Below are positions 46,561 to 58,165 of a stretch of DNA of 64,000 nt, piece by piece (position 1 is the stretch's first letter; the number at the start of each line of letters is the position of its first letter). A model generated the notes under the pieces. The model was given only the letters and a program-made list of their open reading frames with translations, was not told where the DNA came from and ran no database searches. The stretch covers positions 119,581,653 through 119,645,652 of the forward strand of contig OX578140.1 of assembly GCA_951213105.1 (NCBI GenBank). The letters run 5' to 3'. Made by a program: the position numbers and the translations under genes. The stretch comes from Amaurobius ferox. Its lineage: Eukaryota; Arthropoda; Arachnida; Araneae; Amaurobiidae.

Positions 46561-47592
46561 CAACACCTAGTAATTTTTTTTATTTTTCCTAGAATTTTTA
46601 TATCAAACTTATCATTTAACATTAAAACTACAAAGTCAATATCCTTTTGATATTTAGAAAACAAAATAATATCATCTACATAAACCAATATAAGCACTTT
46701 GTTATTAAATATATAACAGCAATTGCACCATTTGAGTTTAGTAAATTTCAACTCTTTGAATATGGAATCTAATTCCATAAACCAATCTCTACCACTTTGG
46801 TGAAGTCCATAAATTGCTTTATTTAATAAACACACATTGTTATGGTACTTTGTATTAGTAAAGCCCTCTGGCTGTTTCATGTAAATTTTATATTTTAATT
46901 TAGCATATAGATAGGCACATTTAATATCTAATTGAAAGTGCATCCATTCTAGCATACTAACAAAGATAGTAAAAAATAATCTAATCAGACTGAAATTAAT
47001 GACTGGACTGAAAATATTGTCAATAAATGAAAATTTGTCATAAGTGTCATCCTTTTCTTGGTTGAGCCACTATCCTCGCCTTAAATTATTGTATTTTCCC
47101 TTTTTCATTTCTAAGTATAAACCCATTGACTGCCTATTATTTTTTCTGAAAGAGGTGCAGGAACTAACTTCCAGACATCTCTTTCTTTCATAACTTTAAT
47201 TTCCTCAGTCATAGCGTTATTCCATTCTTTTACTTGGGGTGATTTGAGGGTGGCTTTGTAGTTTTGGAGAATGTTAATTTCAACATTACTAGCTTCTGGT
47301 TTAACTTTTTTTAACCCTATTTTGCTTTTATTTTTCCTAAAGTTAAATAGGTTTTGGTTATATTAAATATGATATTTCTTACAATACTTCCTCACATCAT
47401 TATGGGATCTAAGCCTTTCTCTAGTGTCTCCCCTAACATAATAGTATATGTCTATTCTACTACCGTCAGCTCTTGAGACGGCTTCGCGATCTCAACGGAT
47501 ATCCGAACAGGAAATCAGGTTAGAATCAGCAGGAGAGTCTGTTTCCTTACTGTCTTCGAATAAACTGTTATCAGTGTCTTCACTCCCAGTGT
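46560..47592 (-). pseudogene. Copia-2 reverse transcriptase and linker
   Basis: The minus frame 46560-46955 has WMHFQLDIKCAYLYAKL (motif A), YMKQPEGFTN, NKAIYGLHQSGRDWF and LVYVDDIILFSK (motif C). Upstream, up to 47592, degraded sequence matches the RT N-terminus and the acidic linker of Copia-1 (to about 13100). Beyond 47592 similarity stops, so the gag, protease and integrase part is not attached. The RT is closer to the family norm than that of Copia-1 (IYGL retained). Confidence 0.8.
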
Positions 47593-47899
47593 TAGAAATT
47601 AAAAATTTGAACTAGGTGTCATTTCACGCTTATAGTTTTGACTCTAGGTGCCAAATAGACACGGCTAGTTGCCACTTTTACATCTTTAACAATAACAACT
47701 ATTTTTTAAATGTCCATTTTTGTTAAAGATATAAACAAAGAATAATTCAGATTTTTGTATTAAAAATTGTTTTAAATTTTCTTAAAATTTAAAATAAACT
47801 GATAAAGAAACCTAAGAGAAAATAAATAGAAAAAATTGCTAATTTTTTTTTACTTGGCAAAAAGGTCAAAAAACAACAAATTAAAAAAAAACTTCTATT

Positions 47900-48345
47900 T
47901 AACAATTTTCAATTATGGTCATCTTGTACAATCATTGCCCCAATACCCCTTCATTTCACGCTTGAAAATTACTTTTCCTGAGTTAAAATAGCAATTATTA
48001 TAAAGTTTTAATTGATGAAAACAAATTGCAAAAATGGAAAATATTTGATAATAAAACGGGATAAACCGATAATCACGTATAAATGCACATTTTAGTGAAA
48101 TTTCCATATAATCTTTCTCATATTACTTACAAATATGAGAATTAAACACATTTAAAATTGAAATATAAGGGAATCTTGAGCGAAGCCAATTTCGTCAAAG
48201 TATGGAATTTCATTTTAAAATCTGTTTACTATATCAATCTTAAAAGTTTAAAAAAGGGGGGTGGGAATTTGCATATTTGTCCGGAGATCAGCAGTCAATG
48301 CAAATATCGGAGCTTCACGAAGAAATGCAGAGTTGGCAGCTAGGG
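47900..48345 (-). repeat. CTGCCAA-family repeat, copy C
   Basis: On the minus strand it starts CTAGCTGCCAACTCTGC at 48345 and leads to the 'ttttgcaatttgttttcatc' and 'aaaatgcattt...gatta' type unit (one to two units, diverged) around 47930-48080. Confidence 0.55.
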
Positions 48346-48539
48346 TTCAGTATTTGCAAGTCAATAATAAGTTTTTGTTTTATAGTTGCTACTCTTTTTC
48401 TTGTCGCTTTAACAAAATATATATCATAAGCTTGAAACTCATCTACACCCTTTGGGTGAGCTAGACAGCCTGGGTAATAATAATAAAAAGTATGAATCAC
48501 ATTAATTTAAGAGATTGATATAAAAAATGCATTGATGCA

Positions 48540-49440
48540 AACCTACCAGAAAGAAAGATAGGAACATATTGCACGAGGAAAAATCACTCACTAATACCAT
48601 TTTCCCCCATACTGCTGCAAAATAGCCTTCTGTTTCATTAATAATATGTTTGAAAAATAGTTTTGCAATATAGTATACAAAATAATTAGAAACGTTTTAA
48701 ACGATGCAAATAAATTGTAACAGTGGAAAAATACGTTCAAAATAAAACGAAATATAGAGGATTGCGCACAAATGTCGCTTATCGCGATACTGCTACATAA
48801 TAGCCTTTCATGTCATTAAAAATACTCTTGAAAAATAGTTTTTCTGTATAATATAGTATATACAAAATAATTACAAACTTTTTAGACAATGCAAACAGAT
48901 TACAGAAGTGGAAAAGTATTTTCACAATAAAACGAAATATAAAGAAGATCGCGGACAAATGCCGTTTATCGTGGTACCCGTGCAATATAGATTTTCATTT
49001 CTTTAATAATATGTCTGAAAAATAGCTTTCTTGTATATAACGTGAAATAATCATAAAAATTTTAGTCGATGCAAATATGTTTCCCCCACATTAATTAGAA
49101 ACAGATGCAATCACGTGGAAACGGATTTTTAGATGAAAAAATGGGAAAACCTCGAACTTAAAATTCCTGACTTTGTTTCTCATTTCATGACCTACTTCCG
49201 ATTTCATGACTTGTAGATACTCTTATGCAGATTTGCATACAATAAAATATAAATGTTATGGAAAAGAAAAATTGGACTACTGTGAATCCAAATTGGATTC
49301 CCGGAACAAGTACATAACAATCGGAACACTTGACAGCTATAAAAACGTCATTTTCAATGTCTGATAACAAAATATTAGCTAACTGAATTTGTAAGATGCT
49401 GGAACGATTTAATCTGGATCGCAGGGTGTTCTATAATACA
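48540..49440 (-). repeat. CTGCCAA-family repeat, copy D, three tandem units
   Basis: Read on the minus strand: 'atgcaaatctgcataagagt', 'atgaaatgagaaacaaagtc' and then three ~180-bp units ('tttgcatcgactaaaatttt', 'tttcaaacatattattaatg') at roughly 49080-48620. It is colinear with copy F at 60590-61060. The 68-residue minus frame at 48779-48985 is part of a unit. Confidence 0.6.
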
Positions 49441-50784
49441 GGGATTGCATTCATCCTAAAATTCCTAAAAGTTTGAAGCTTCCCTTGAATTCCTAAAATT
49501 AACCTAAAATTTTTAAATCATCCATTTTGTAATGTTTTGCTGCAGCGTCAAATTTACTCTTCTATCGCCCGAATACATTCCATTCATACGGCAATCAATG
49601 TTAAAAAAGACTTCAGAAATTAAAACGTTGTTCAAAATAGCACTCATCTTTTACAAAGACGACAAAAGTGTCAATCACGACAAAATTGCCGATTCTCAAT
49701 GGTTAAATCCTCTCCGTCCGTGGGCAGTTTTAGTGAAATACAATTGCAAGACGAATGGCGACCCACGTGATCATTTACTGTACGGATCGGAGTTTGGGGG
49801 AAATTTTTTTTGTTTGTGGGAGTGGGAATCTCCACAGGATATCTTAGGAATCTCCAGCGCAAGCTAACAAACCTAGAAGCCTTTAACCTCTCAAAGAAAT
49901 AAAATAGAAAAAGACGGGTTCAATTGTTGAATAGTGTGCTTCCTCATATATACTAGATAAATCACGAAGTTTCTTTCTTTGCAAAGTTAAAATTTTACTC
50001 AACTATTCTTTGTTGGGAATCAATTGTGTGCAAAAATTTTGAAGAATTTTAGGTCTAAATCCAATAATACAAATATAGTTAGTCGGATTATGATTCTCTT
50101 ACGCCCCTCATTACATAATATTTGATCAACATCATGTCAAAACGGGAGAGTAGAGAAGGAATTTTTGTCTGCTGTTAGCAACCTCTCTAGGCATTGATGA
50201 TATTAAAGGATATCTCTTCTAAAGGATGCATTGCGTAGGGGCCCGGACCACATAGCAGTTTATGAAGAAAAGCAATGGATAAAATAAAAGATGGCATAGT
50301 AGGGAGGTCCCGCAATTGGATCGCCACGTTCCCCATAAAAAATAAATTAAAAACAATGAAAGAGCAGAAATGTGAAGAATGTTAAATAAACACATTCCCG
50401 CTTCCAACAGATAAAACTTTTAAACAGTTTTCATTTCTTTTTAAACTTAAAATTTTGTCAAATTATTCCATGTTTGTATGCATCTGGGATGAAAAGTACT
50501 AAAGATTTCAACTCTGTAAGAATTTTTGCTCAAAAACCAATATTTAAAAATATAGTTTTCTGGACTAGAGTTCTTTTGAGCCGCAGGAACTTGTTTATGT
50601 GTTTTTGTTGATTCTATCAAAACAGAGGATGATTGAAGGGAAATAGCTGTGTCTAGATTAACGTGTTGCAGTAGCTTTGATGAAATATAGGATAACTTAT
50701 TTCCCTCATATTATTTAATTACTGCCTTCGGCGACCAGCCTTATTGTTTTTGAAAATTTTTTAAACTTGAAATACCTTTCTTGC
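49441..50784. other. No supported gene; one unassigned 111-aa frame
   Basis: A plus frame 49532-49867 encodes 111 residues with a charged middle (KDDKSVNHDKIADSQWLNP). It has no motif I know, no splice support, and codon use no different from the flanks. The rest shows no feature. Confidence 0.35.
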
Positions 50785-51590
50785 AGTAGCTGTCGATCAT
50801 GCACCTCTGCGACGTAAGCCATAAATAACGGGGCAGCTCATAAAGTAACTGTCGATCGCACACCTACGTTACGTGCGCAAGTCACGGCTAAGAGCAGTTT
50901 ATGAAGTGTTGACCTTGTACCTCAGCTACACGCGCAAGTTACGACTAACGATGTAGTTCATGAAGTAGCTGTTGATCGCACGTCTCCGTTACTCGCTCAA
51001 GTCATGACTAATGGTTCAGTTTATAAAATAACTGTCTATCGCACACCTCAGCTACACGCATAAATCGTGGCTAGCTGTGCATTTCATGGAATAGATGTCG
51101 ATCGCACGCCTTCGTTACTCACGCAAGTCATGGCTAACAGTGCAGTTGATGAAGTAGCTGTCATTCGCACACCTCAGCTACGCGGGCAAGTCACGGCTAA
51201 CGGTACATTTAGTGAAGTAGCTGTTTATCTCAACTACACGCGCAAATTACGGCTAACGATGTAGTTCATGAAATAGCCGTCTATCGCATACCTTAGCCAC
51301 ACGTATAAATCGTGGTTACCGGTGCATTCATGGAGTAGATGTCAATCGCACGCCTTCGTTACGGGCGCGAGTCATGGCTAACAGTGCAGTTGATATAGCA
51401 GTTGTCAATTGCACACCTCGGCTACGTGGCCAAGTCATGGCTAACGGTACAGCTGATGAAGTAGCTATCTATCTCAGCTACGCGCGCAAGTTACGGCTAA
51501 CGGTATAGTTCATCAAGTGGCTGTTGATCGCACGTTTCCGTTACGCACGCAAGTTATGGCTAACGATGTTGATGGCAAATTTATAACATA
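50785..51590 (+). repeat. 63-bp satellite, ~12 units with periodic 56-57-bp short units
   Basis: The consensus theme is 'gtagctgtcgatcgcacacc', 'cgctacacgcgcaagtcacg' and 'gctaacggtgcagttcatga'. The marker 'caagtc' and its variants lie at 50878, 50935, 50998, 51061, 51124, 51187, 51243, 51306, 51368, 51431, 51487 and 51550. Spacings are 62-63 bp except three of 56-57 bp. It is GC- and CpG-richer than its surroundings and adjoins an LTR at 51641. The 65-residue frame through it is an artefact of the 21-codon period. Confidence 0.85.
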
Positions 51591-51640
51591 ACCTTGCCTG
51601 TTGGTATATATTATATTATATAAGTTAAATCAAATGTTCG

Positions 51641-52538
51641 TTGAAAATTTAAGTAGTGTTGCAGCTATAACAACGTCAAAGGGTAGTTGTAGAAATACAA
51701 GTAGCTGTAGAGGTGTTAAAGGAGAACAGTTCCAGTTTAGTTCAAAATCACTTTTATTGAAGAGTGAATCCGTTGCATTTGCTTACAAAATATTTCATGA
51801 AAAACAGTAAAGCAAAACAAAGCATGCTATGTACTAAAACATGAGCTCTACAGCTCATTTGTAGGTTTTCAGTAAAAGTTCCACGCTTAGACACGTTTCT
51901 GGTTTAAGCAGTATTTACACGAGTAAGTAGAATAAAACATTTCAACTTACGTAACCACGTGCAATTTCCGACGCCACCACTAGCTGGGCACACGTTATGG
52001 CAAAAACTTTAAACTTCCCGGATCAGCACTAGATAAAGTCCACAACACGGAAAACATGGTCTCCATAACTGAGAACCACAAAAACTACTTAGTTTAATTT
52101 AAACATCCGCGTCCACCGATAAACATTTATCGTAACCTTCGACTACGTCGAACATGACTTTATGTAGATCCGTCTGCCCGATCTAGATCCTTCTAAATCC
52201 TTCCGTCGATCAGTATATCGATCCGTCAAGCTGATCTATCAAACAAGCTATCAAGCGAGCTTCCGTGATATCAAGCGATCTAGCGATCTACCTTAAACCA
52301 GAAAAGTGTCTAGCCTTTATATCCGACGATGGGTGCGTTCCGGAACATAACCGTTGCCGGCAACGCCCTCTGGATATGCAAAACAGGATGCGTGAGCGGC
52401 GAGAAAGGTGATTTGCATGATAAACCAAGCTTTGTCCACATCGCGATTCGTTCACGAGAACGGAAAAATCATTTTAATAATGACGTCACGCTCCCGCAAA
52501 ACGAGAATCGCGATGTAAACAAAACCAAGTTTCCAACA
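51641..52538 (-). repeat. Copia-3 3' LTR
   Basis: On the minus strand it starts TGTTGGAAACTTGG at 52538 and ends near 51641 ('ttgaaaatttaag' on plus). It resembles the solo LTR in the 3.2-8.8-kb array: 'atcgcgat', 'atttgcat', and 'tttatatccgacgatggg' against 'tatatatccgagaatgga'. A CAATAAAA-like 'cacttttattgaagag' block precedes the end. The 92-residue plus frame inside has no family features. Confidence 0.7.
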
Positions 52539-52556
52539 ATCGGCCCCCTCATGCAA
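52539..52556 (-). promoter_or_regulatory. Polypurine tract of Copia-3
   Basis: On the minus strand the sequence reads 'tgcatgagggggccgat' directly before the LTR start. The same 'tgcatgagggrg' lies before the Copia-1 (15532-15546) and Copia-2 (42031-42045) LTRs. In retrotransposons this tract primes plus-strand DNA synthesis. Confidence 0.65.
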
Positions 52557-52959
52557 AAACACCAACTCTCGGCGCCCATGCTTTCATCCAACAAAAGGTT
52601 ACTCTAAGAATCAAGGTCAAAAATGTCAAGGTTCTTAGTATCCTAAAAACATAATGTATGCATACACAAAATTTTATACATTAAAGAAATTTATAATACT
52701 TATAACATTCTAGAAAGTGAACAGCCTTTTCTATATCTCAAAATGGCAACAATCAAATAAGTACACTTCTCTATAATGCAGATCATAAGCATTCTTTAAA
52801 TTACATGTTTAAGGATAACATAGTAAAAGAAACTGAGTATAACCATACTATTGCCCTTTCTTAAGTACTAGCTCATACTAAAGAAAGCTATTTCTTTACT
52901 ATTTTGAAAATTTATAGAAACATTAAGTTTAAAATTTAAAAATCTAAGATATCAAAAAT

Positions 52960-53250
52960 TTAAGCTCGAGAAAATTTAGGTATAGTTATTAAATTTAATA
53001 TTAAAGATTAAAAAATTTATTATACATATCAGATTCAAGTTGTAGAAAATTTAGTGTATAACTATGAAATTTAACATTTAAGATTAAAAATTTTAAGTCC
53101 AAACATCAAATTCAAGTTGTAGAAAATGTAATGTATAACTATTAAATTTAACATTTAAGATTAAAAATTTAAGTCCAAACATTAAATTCAAGTTGTAAAA
53201 AATTTAGTGTATAACTATGAAATTTAACATTTAAGATTAAAAAATTTTAA
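52960..53250 (-). repeat. ~77-bp minisatellite inside Copia-3
   Basis: Units share 'gtagaaaatttagtgtataa' and 'taaatttaacatttaagatt'; the marker 'tgtagaaaat' falls at 53041, 53119 and 53194. Like the ~37-bp arrays of Copia-1 and Copia-2, it lies a few hundred bases upstream of the polypurine tract, and 77 is about twice that period. Confidence 0.65.
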
Positions 53251-53572
53251 GTCTTATTATCTTAGCCTATGACTAGTATACACAATAAATACCCAATACA
53301 ATGGCAATGATAATAAAAGATACAGAAGGTAAACATACATATGAGATAAGCACAGATTAAAAATTTTATGATTCATGTGAATTATATCAATAATGTACAT
53401 TCAGACACATATTTTATTCACATAAGCAAAAATGCATTATGCGTGTAGTAAAAATGGATATATATTTTTCAAGTGTAATGTGAGAAAAGTAACAGTTCAT
53501 TGTCACATAACAATATATACTCAAGATACATTTCATTTGTATCAATGAGAGAGGAATAAATTATAAGATACC

Positions 53573-53960
53573 CTAACCATTTATACTTTGGAAAATGTGA
53601 AAAAAAAATTTCTTACTTACTTCTGGGGAGTTCACTTTCATACTGCAGAATAATTTATGAATTATTTTAGGTTGCCTATTTAACTCATTTCTATGAATAT
53701 TGTAAAACACTATTTCAAATTTTTTGACTGTCTCGAGCCAAGTATTCGAGGGCACTGTAAGTTCTCCTCTATTGAAGCATGTAATCCAAGATTTTTCCCG
53801 AACTTCATTGTCTTTATTTTTGGATAAGAGTTCTTTTGTTTTAAAGGACAAATATCCAGCAATATACTCTATAACATTCTCCTCAATATTTTTCTCTGAA
53901 GAACATTGTTCATGAACAAATGAATAATTTGGATTGAGGTAGCTGCATTCTCCAATAACT
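53573..53960 (-). pseudogene. P-element/THAP9-like transposase C-terminal fragment
   Basis: The minus frame contains EENVIEYIAGYLSFKTKELL, then WITCFNRGELTVPSNTWLE and FEIVFYNIHR. An 'IAGYL..K' helix followed by 'W....RG.L..PS' and a Phe/Ile-rich helix is the usual C-terminal layout of P-element/THAP-type transposases and of their domesticated relatives (recalled, not searched). The methionine at 53851 is internal. The RNase H-like core and THAP domain are not seen nearby. It may be a TE remnant or an exon of a domesticated gene; I favour a TE remnant. Confidence 0.45.
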
Positions 53961-54529
53961 AATTTTTCAATTAAATTATTTTCTGAATTTATTGCAGTTG
54001 AAATTTATGTTGTGGTATTGTTGTTGTTGTTTTTTCTTGAAGGAATAATCTTTTTAAACAAGGAGTAGTGAGGATATGTGTTTTTTCACACTCTGTTATG
54101 TTACTGTGTTTAGAAGGCAACATAAGTTGACCACTTAGGAGCCGAAGACGTAATCGGAATTTGAACTGACTGGGTTCAGGATGATCATAAGTGTGGCCCA
54201 TACCTCATATGACAGGGAAAAAAACCTCTCTAAACAATCTTGATTAAACTCGAATAAAAAAAATTGCAAGTTTTCTCATCATTGTTGCAATTTGCAATTG
54301 CACAACTTGGCTTCACACTTCACAAATACAGCACTTTTGCCAAAAATACATGAAAAAAAAGCTTGAAAATGATTTACAATTATTAACGCTCACAAAAGAT
54401 CCATGTGAAAGAAAGCAGGGAAACAGCATTTAGCCACTTTGACATCACAACCTTCCTCCCCTTTCAATGGACTGATACCGTCTCCCGGGATGGGCCAACC
54501 TGTAGTATTCTATAAACCTTGGGGTTTTC

Positions 54530-55260
54530 CTACATACACTTTGCTACTGAAAATCTTAAAATGATTTACTGAGGGTTTCTTTCCATTGTACAATTCTAGG
54601 GGTGTTTTAACTTTAAATTTGTGACAAATTCTGTTTTTAACATATGTAAAACACGAGATTGCTTCTACCCATAATTTTTCATCTACACTATCACTAAGCG
54701 TTGCCTCTATTCAATCTAAAGCAGTAAGATTAAATCTCTCTGAAACTCTGTTTTGTTGAGGAGTATATACATTAGTTCTTTCAGCTTTAATCCCCTGTTT
54801 GCTTAAGTAAATTTTGAATTTATTATGGCAGAATTCCATACTGCAATCCGTTCTTACATTTGGAATCTTTCTATTTAAATGTCTTTCTTCTCTAATCTGA
54901 AATTCCTTAAAGATCTCAAAAGCATCCGATTTCTGTTTTAGAAAGTATACTAAAATCATCAGTGATCGATAGAAAATATCTGTTTCCAACAGATGATTGA
55001 ATAGACATCGGCCCACATCCATGTGTAACAGTTCTGAGGGTTTAATGGATCTTATCCTACCTGTTGGTTTATAAGTTATCCTTTTTGTTTTGTCTAGTTT
55101 GCAGTGTTTGCAATTTAATTTACTGAACTTAAATTTTAGAAGTTCTTTCACAGTCGAAACTTTACTTGTCTGAAACAGATAATCAACGTTGAGATGACAA
55201 TATCTCTTGTGCCAAAATTTAGTGTTACCGTTTGACTCAGTAAATGAGTTACTAAGCTTA
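54530..55260 (-). pseudogene. Copia integrase fragment (second pre-integrase copy plus core)
   Basis: The minus frame 54711-55151 has NCKHCKLDKTKR (CXXC zinc ligand pair), GRIRSIKPSELLHMDV, VRTDCSMEFCHNKF with the second catalytic Asp, and NVYTPQQNRVSERFN, the conserved Copia TPQQNG-AER block. Downstream (to about 54530), shifted frames keep 'CHKFKVKTPLELYNGKKPS' and a 'KIFSSKVYVGKP' tail. Several frame breaks are present. It is the most readable integrase of the window. Confidence 0.8.
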
Positions 55261-55264
55261 CTAT

Positions 55265-55266
55265 AT

Positions 55267-55308
<42 letters not shown>

Positions 55309-55310
55309 AA
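55265..55310. repeat. (TA)n microsatellite
   Basis: A TA run of about 35 bases between two Copia pol fragments, next to the point where the pre-integrase region starts a second time. Confidence 0.85.
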
Positions 55311-55508
55311 AGAAATCCACGATAGAGTGACCACTAAACTTTAACTGTCTACCAGCCACTGGCTACTAAATGAAAATTTAAATTTTCAAGTCTGTTGTGC
55401 ATAGCATACCATATCTATAACAACCACCTGTCCAAAATGCTGTTTATTTATTTATTTATTTTTTTTTCTGAGATTCCATGGTTGCCAAATACAGATTTCA
55501 CTGTGTAT

Positions 55509-55980
55509 TTATTTTCTAATAGACTTTCCTTCAAAAGGTAACAATTCTAAGGGTTTTGTGGATCTTATCCTACCTATGGGTTTGTAAGATATCGGTTTGG
55601 ATTTAGCTAATTTGCAATACTTGCAATTTAATTTCCTGAACTTAAATTTAGGAAATCCAATTACAACTGAAACTTTACTCGTTTGTAGCAAGTAATCATT
55701 GTTGAGATGACAATCTCTCTTATACCAAAGTTTAGTATTGCCGTTTGACTCGATAAATGAGCTGCTAGATTTACTTTTATAAATGCTAAACTTCTCATTG
55801 ATTTGCTTCCTAACCTTCTTAGAACGTTTGAAATCAGACTTTAAACTTTTATTTTTTGAAACATTTTTATCTTTTAAATTTTTGAGTTTTTTACTATTTT
55901 GGCTATCACCATTTCCAGGTTTGCTATCTTTACTTTTATGATCCCTGATATCGTTTATACTATTTGGTTCATACTGGGGT
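55509..55980 (-). pseudogene. Copia pre-integrase region, first copy
   Basis: The minus frame 55509-55691 has LNCKYCKLAKSKPISYKP and GRIRSTKPLELLP, with 'H...H' upstream around 55700-55740. It repeats the same domain found at 55000-55260, so two partial Copia copies or a duplication abut here. The upstream part (55790-55980) is a Lys/Asn-rich linker as in Copia-1. Confidence 0.7.
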
Positions 55981-55981
55981 T

Positions 55982-56340
55982 TTAAGAAGTATAACTTTTC
56001 TTTCCTTTTAGCATAAAAGTACTTTCCCCATTAGGTGTATAGAACCATAATACCCCCTTTTCTCCATGAAAATTGCAATTACTTTCTTCTAGTACTGAAG
56101 CTGCTAGAAGATTACTGTGTAATTTTGATGAATACATTACATCATTCAAAACAATATAATTTTTTTGATCATGTGTAATAACATACATTTTGACCATTCC
56201 GATAGCCTCAGTTGTGCTTTCGACATTACCTACTGCCAACGACATAGAAGTGCCTTTCATTTCTTTATAATTTAGAAACAACATTTTGTTGTTACAGAAA
56301 TGACTCGTAGCAACAGTGTCTATGGCCTAATTGAACTTAT
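55982..56340 (-). pseudogene. Copia-3 protease remnant
   Basis: The minus frame has AIDTVATSHFCNNK (active-site D-T pair), FLNYKEMKGTSMSLAVGNVE and LHSNLLAASVLEESNC, matching Copia-1 11780-12030 almost along its whole length. A stop codon sits just before the Asp (near 56325), and the zinc knuckle upstream is mostly lost. Confidence 0.75.
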
Positions 56341-56639
56341 CGATAGGATCTACAGCAAAACTGGTCTCTATATTAGGTTTGACATTTAGCTCAACAATTC
56401 TGGTTACATTTTTGGATTTCAGAACATTGAATGAAAGGTTCATTGAATGACAGGGTCCAATTTGTATCATTTTAGGTTTAGACTTAACATGGAAATTTTT
56501 CAGTTGTTGTTACTTTTAGAAACAAATTTATTTTTACAAGCGACTGAATAGGCAGAATTAGCGCTTACATTAAGGTCTCGGCTCTTTTGTTGTAACCAAC
56601 CTTTGGCAGATAGTTCTGTCTGTATTTTGTCCAATGTAA

Positions 56640-57125
56640 AGTCAGTATCTGGCCATCTATAAATAATTTGCACTATCCTTTGAAAGACGTCAGTGAGATA
56701 TCAGATGATCTTGAATATAACATAAATTTCCGCTAACAGATGTTTGACGTCCTTTAGCTTTATTATGGCTTTCTTTAATAGTGCACAAAAAATATCAATA
56801 GGCTCACTCTCATCCAGATGGATAATAAAAAATTCATCAAGCAGGTGAACTAGATTTGCTCTTGCTGGAGCTTCAAAGTGGTCTTTCAGCTTTTCCCAGG
56901 CATCAGCGGGTTCATCAGAAATGTTGATGAGCTCCTGGTATTCAGGTGATAGGCATGGATAATGCTTTATCCCGTCAGTGCATGAACTTGTCCTGGTCTC
57001 GTCGAAATGTGGTTTCATCTATTGATTTTTACACTCCTTTCGGTAAAACCATAGCAACCTTCAGCCTTAAGTGCAAAAGCCATACCATTGCTTCACATTG
57101 CATAGTTATCCCTTGTTAGCAATGG
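56640..57125 (-). pseudogene. Copia-3 gag remnant
   Basis: The minus frames contain SPEYQELINISDEPADAWEK, a LKDHFEAPARANLVHLLDEF segment and 'IDIFCALLKKAI', matching Copia-1 gag at 11130-11330. The N-terminal LLTRDNYAM part is readable up to 57125, where the repeat with 'ggtgacattt' motifs begins, so the 5' LTR and leader are missing. Confidence 0.75.
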
Positions 57126-57440
57126 CATCTTATTAATTTGGTGACATTTTCTTTAATTTAGCGGTATTTTGATCAATGGGGTAACATTTTAAAAAAGTAA
57201 CCAAATTTGTCACCAAGTGGGACGGTTGGAACTAACAGACAGATTCTACCTCCAACTCTATCCTCCAACAAACACAAATAATTTAATTGATTTAACTTAA
57301 TCATTGATTTAGCTTTTTTATCAATTTGATGACATTTTTATCGATTTGGTGACATTTTTCATCAAATTTGTAACATTTAAAAAAAAAATCGTCAAGCTGG
57401 CAATATCCCACTGAATTTTTTGCCAATCGTTATGGACGGA
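57126..57440 (-). repeat. 'gccaaattgacg' motif repeat
   Basis: On the minus strand, short phrases such as 'aaatgtcaccaaatcgat' and 'aaaaatgtcatcaaattgat' recur every 25-35 bases, ending 'gatattgccagcttgacg'. The same phrase series is found at 29020-29110, 31000-31090 and 62030-62450. Confidence 0.6.
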
Positions 57441-58165
57441 CCGAGTTATGGGTTATTCTTTGAATGAATATTATTTAAAACATATTAAAGGATGAATAAA
57501 AATTAAGAATAAAGTAATAAAAATTTTATGAGCAGTTATTTATTCTTGTACAGAAAAGGTTTAATTGTCTTGATAATCAGAAGAAATATTCTCCATTTTT
57601 ATAACCATTTTTTGAACAACTTTTTCCATCTTGTTTTCCCCTTTTAAAAACGTTATTAAAGCTTATTTTTACTTCTAAAGGTTAATAGGTATATGGGACC
57701 CAGGTTTTTTTCTTGCTTGTAGGATCCAGTTTTTTTACATTTCTGATGGGTTCGGGTATTTTAGAATATTCCGTATTCAAATTTTCTCTATTTTGTAGAG
57801 ACTAGCTTTTTTTTTTTTCTTTAACCTTTTTTCAGGAGTTTATTACTCCTATTTTTTCCTACTTTTAGGCATTTATCCCTCCTATTTTTCCTATTTTTTA
57901 GGCTCGTCCCTCCTATTTTCCTTATTACTTTTTCAAAATTTTGACTGCTGTCCCTGTTTATTGTGAATTGTTATATTTAAATTATAACTGCATTATTTTT
58001 TAATGTCTTATTTTTGTATGTATGTGTGTATATATATATATATATATATTAACGCATTATTTTGAATGATTTTGTCTGAATCGTATCTCAAAAAAATTTT
58101 ATAGTTAGAATGCTATGTAATATTATTTACTTGTTACATTCATTCAAATGTTGTTATATTTCTAG
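57441..58165. other. Intronic spacer
   Basis: AT-rich with poly-T runs and a (TA)n tract near 58026-58050. No gene is seen. It ends in the pyrimidine-rich 3' splice site of the exon at 58166. Confidence 0.45.

Noticed and set aside
51067..51264. 65-residue frame with ~21-residue repeats
   Set aside because: The satellite unit is 63 bp (21 codons), so a repetitive frame is expected; other units contain stops and 56-57-bp lengths break the frame.
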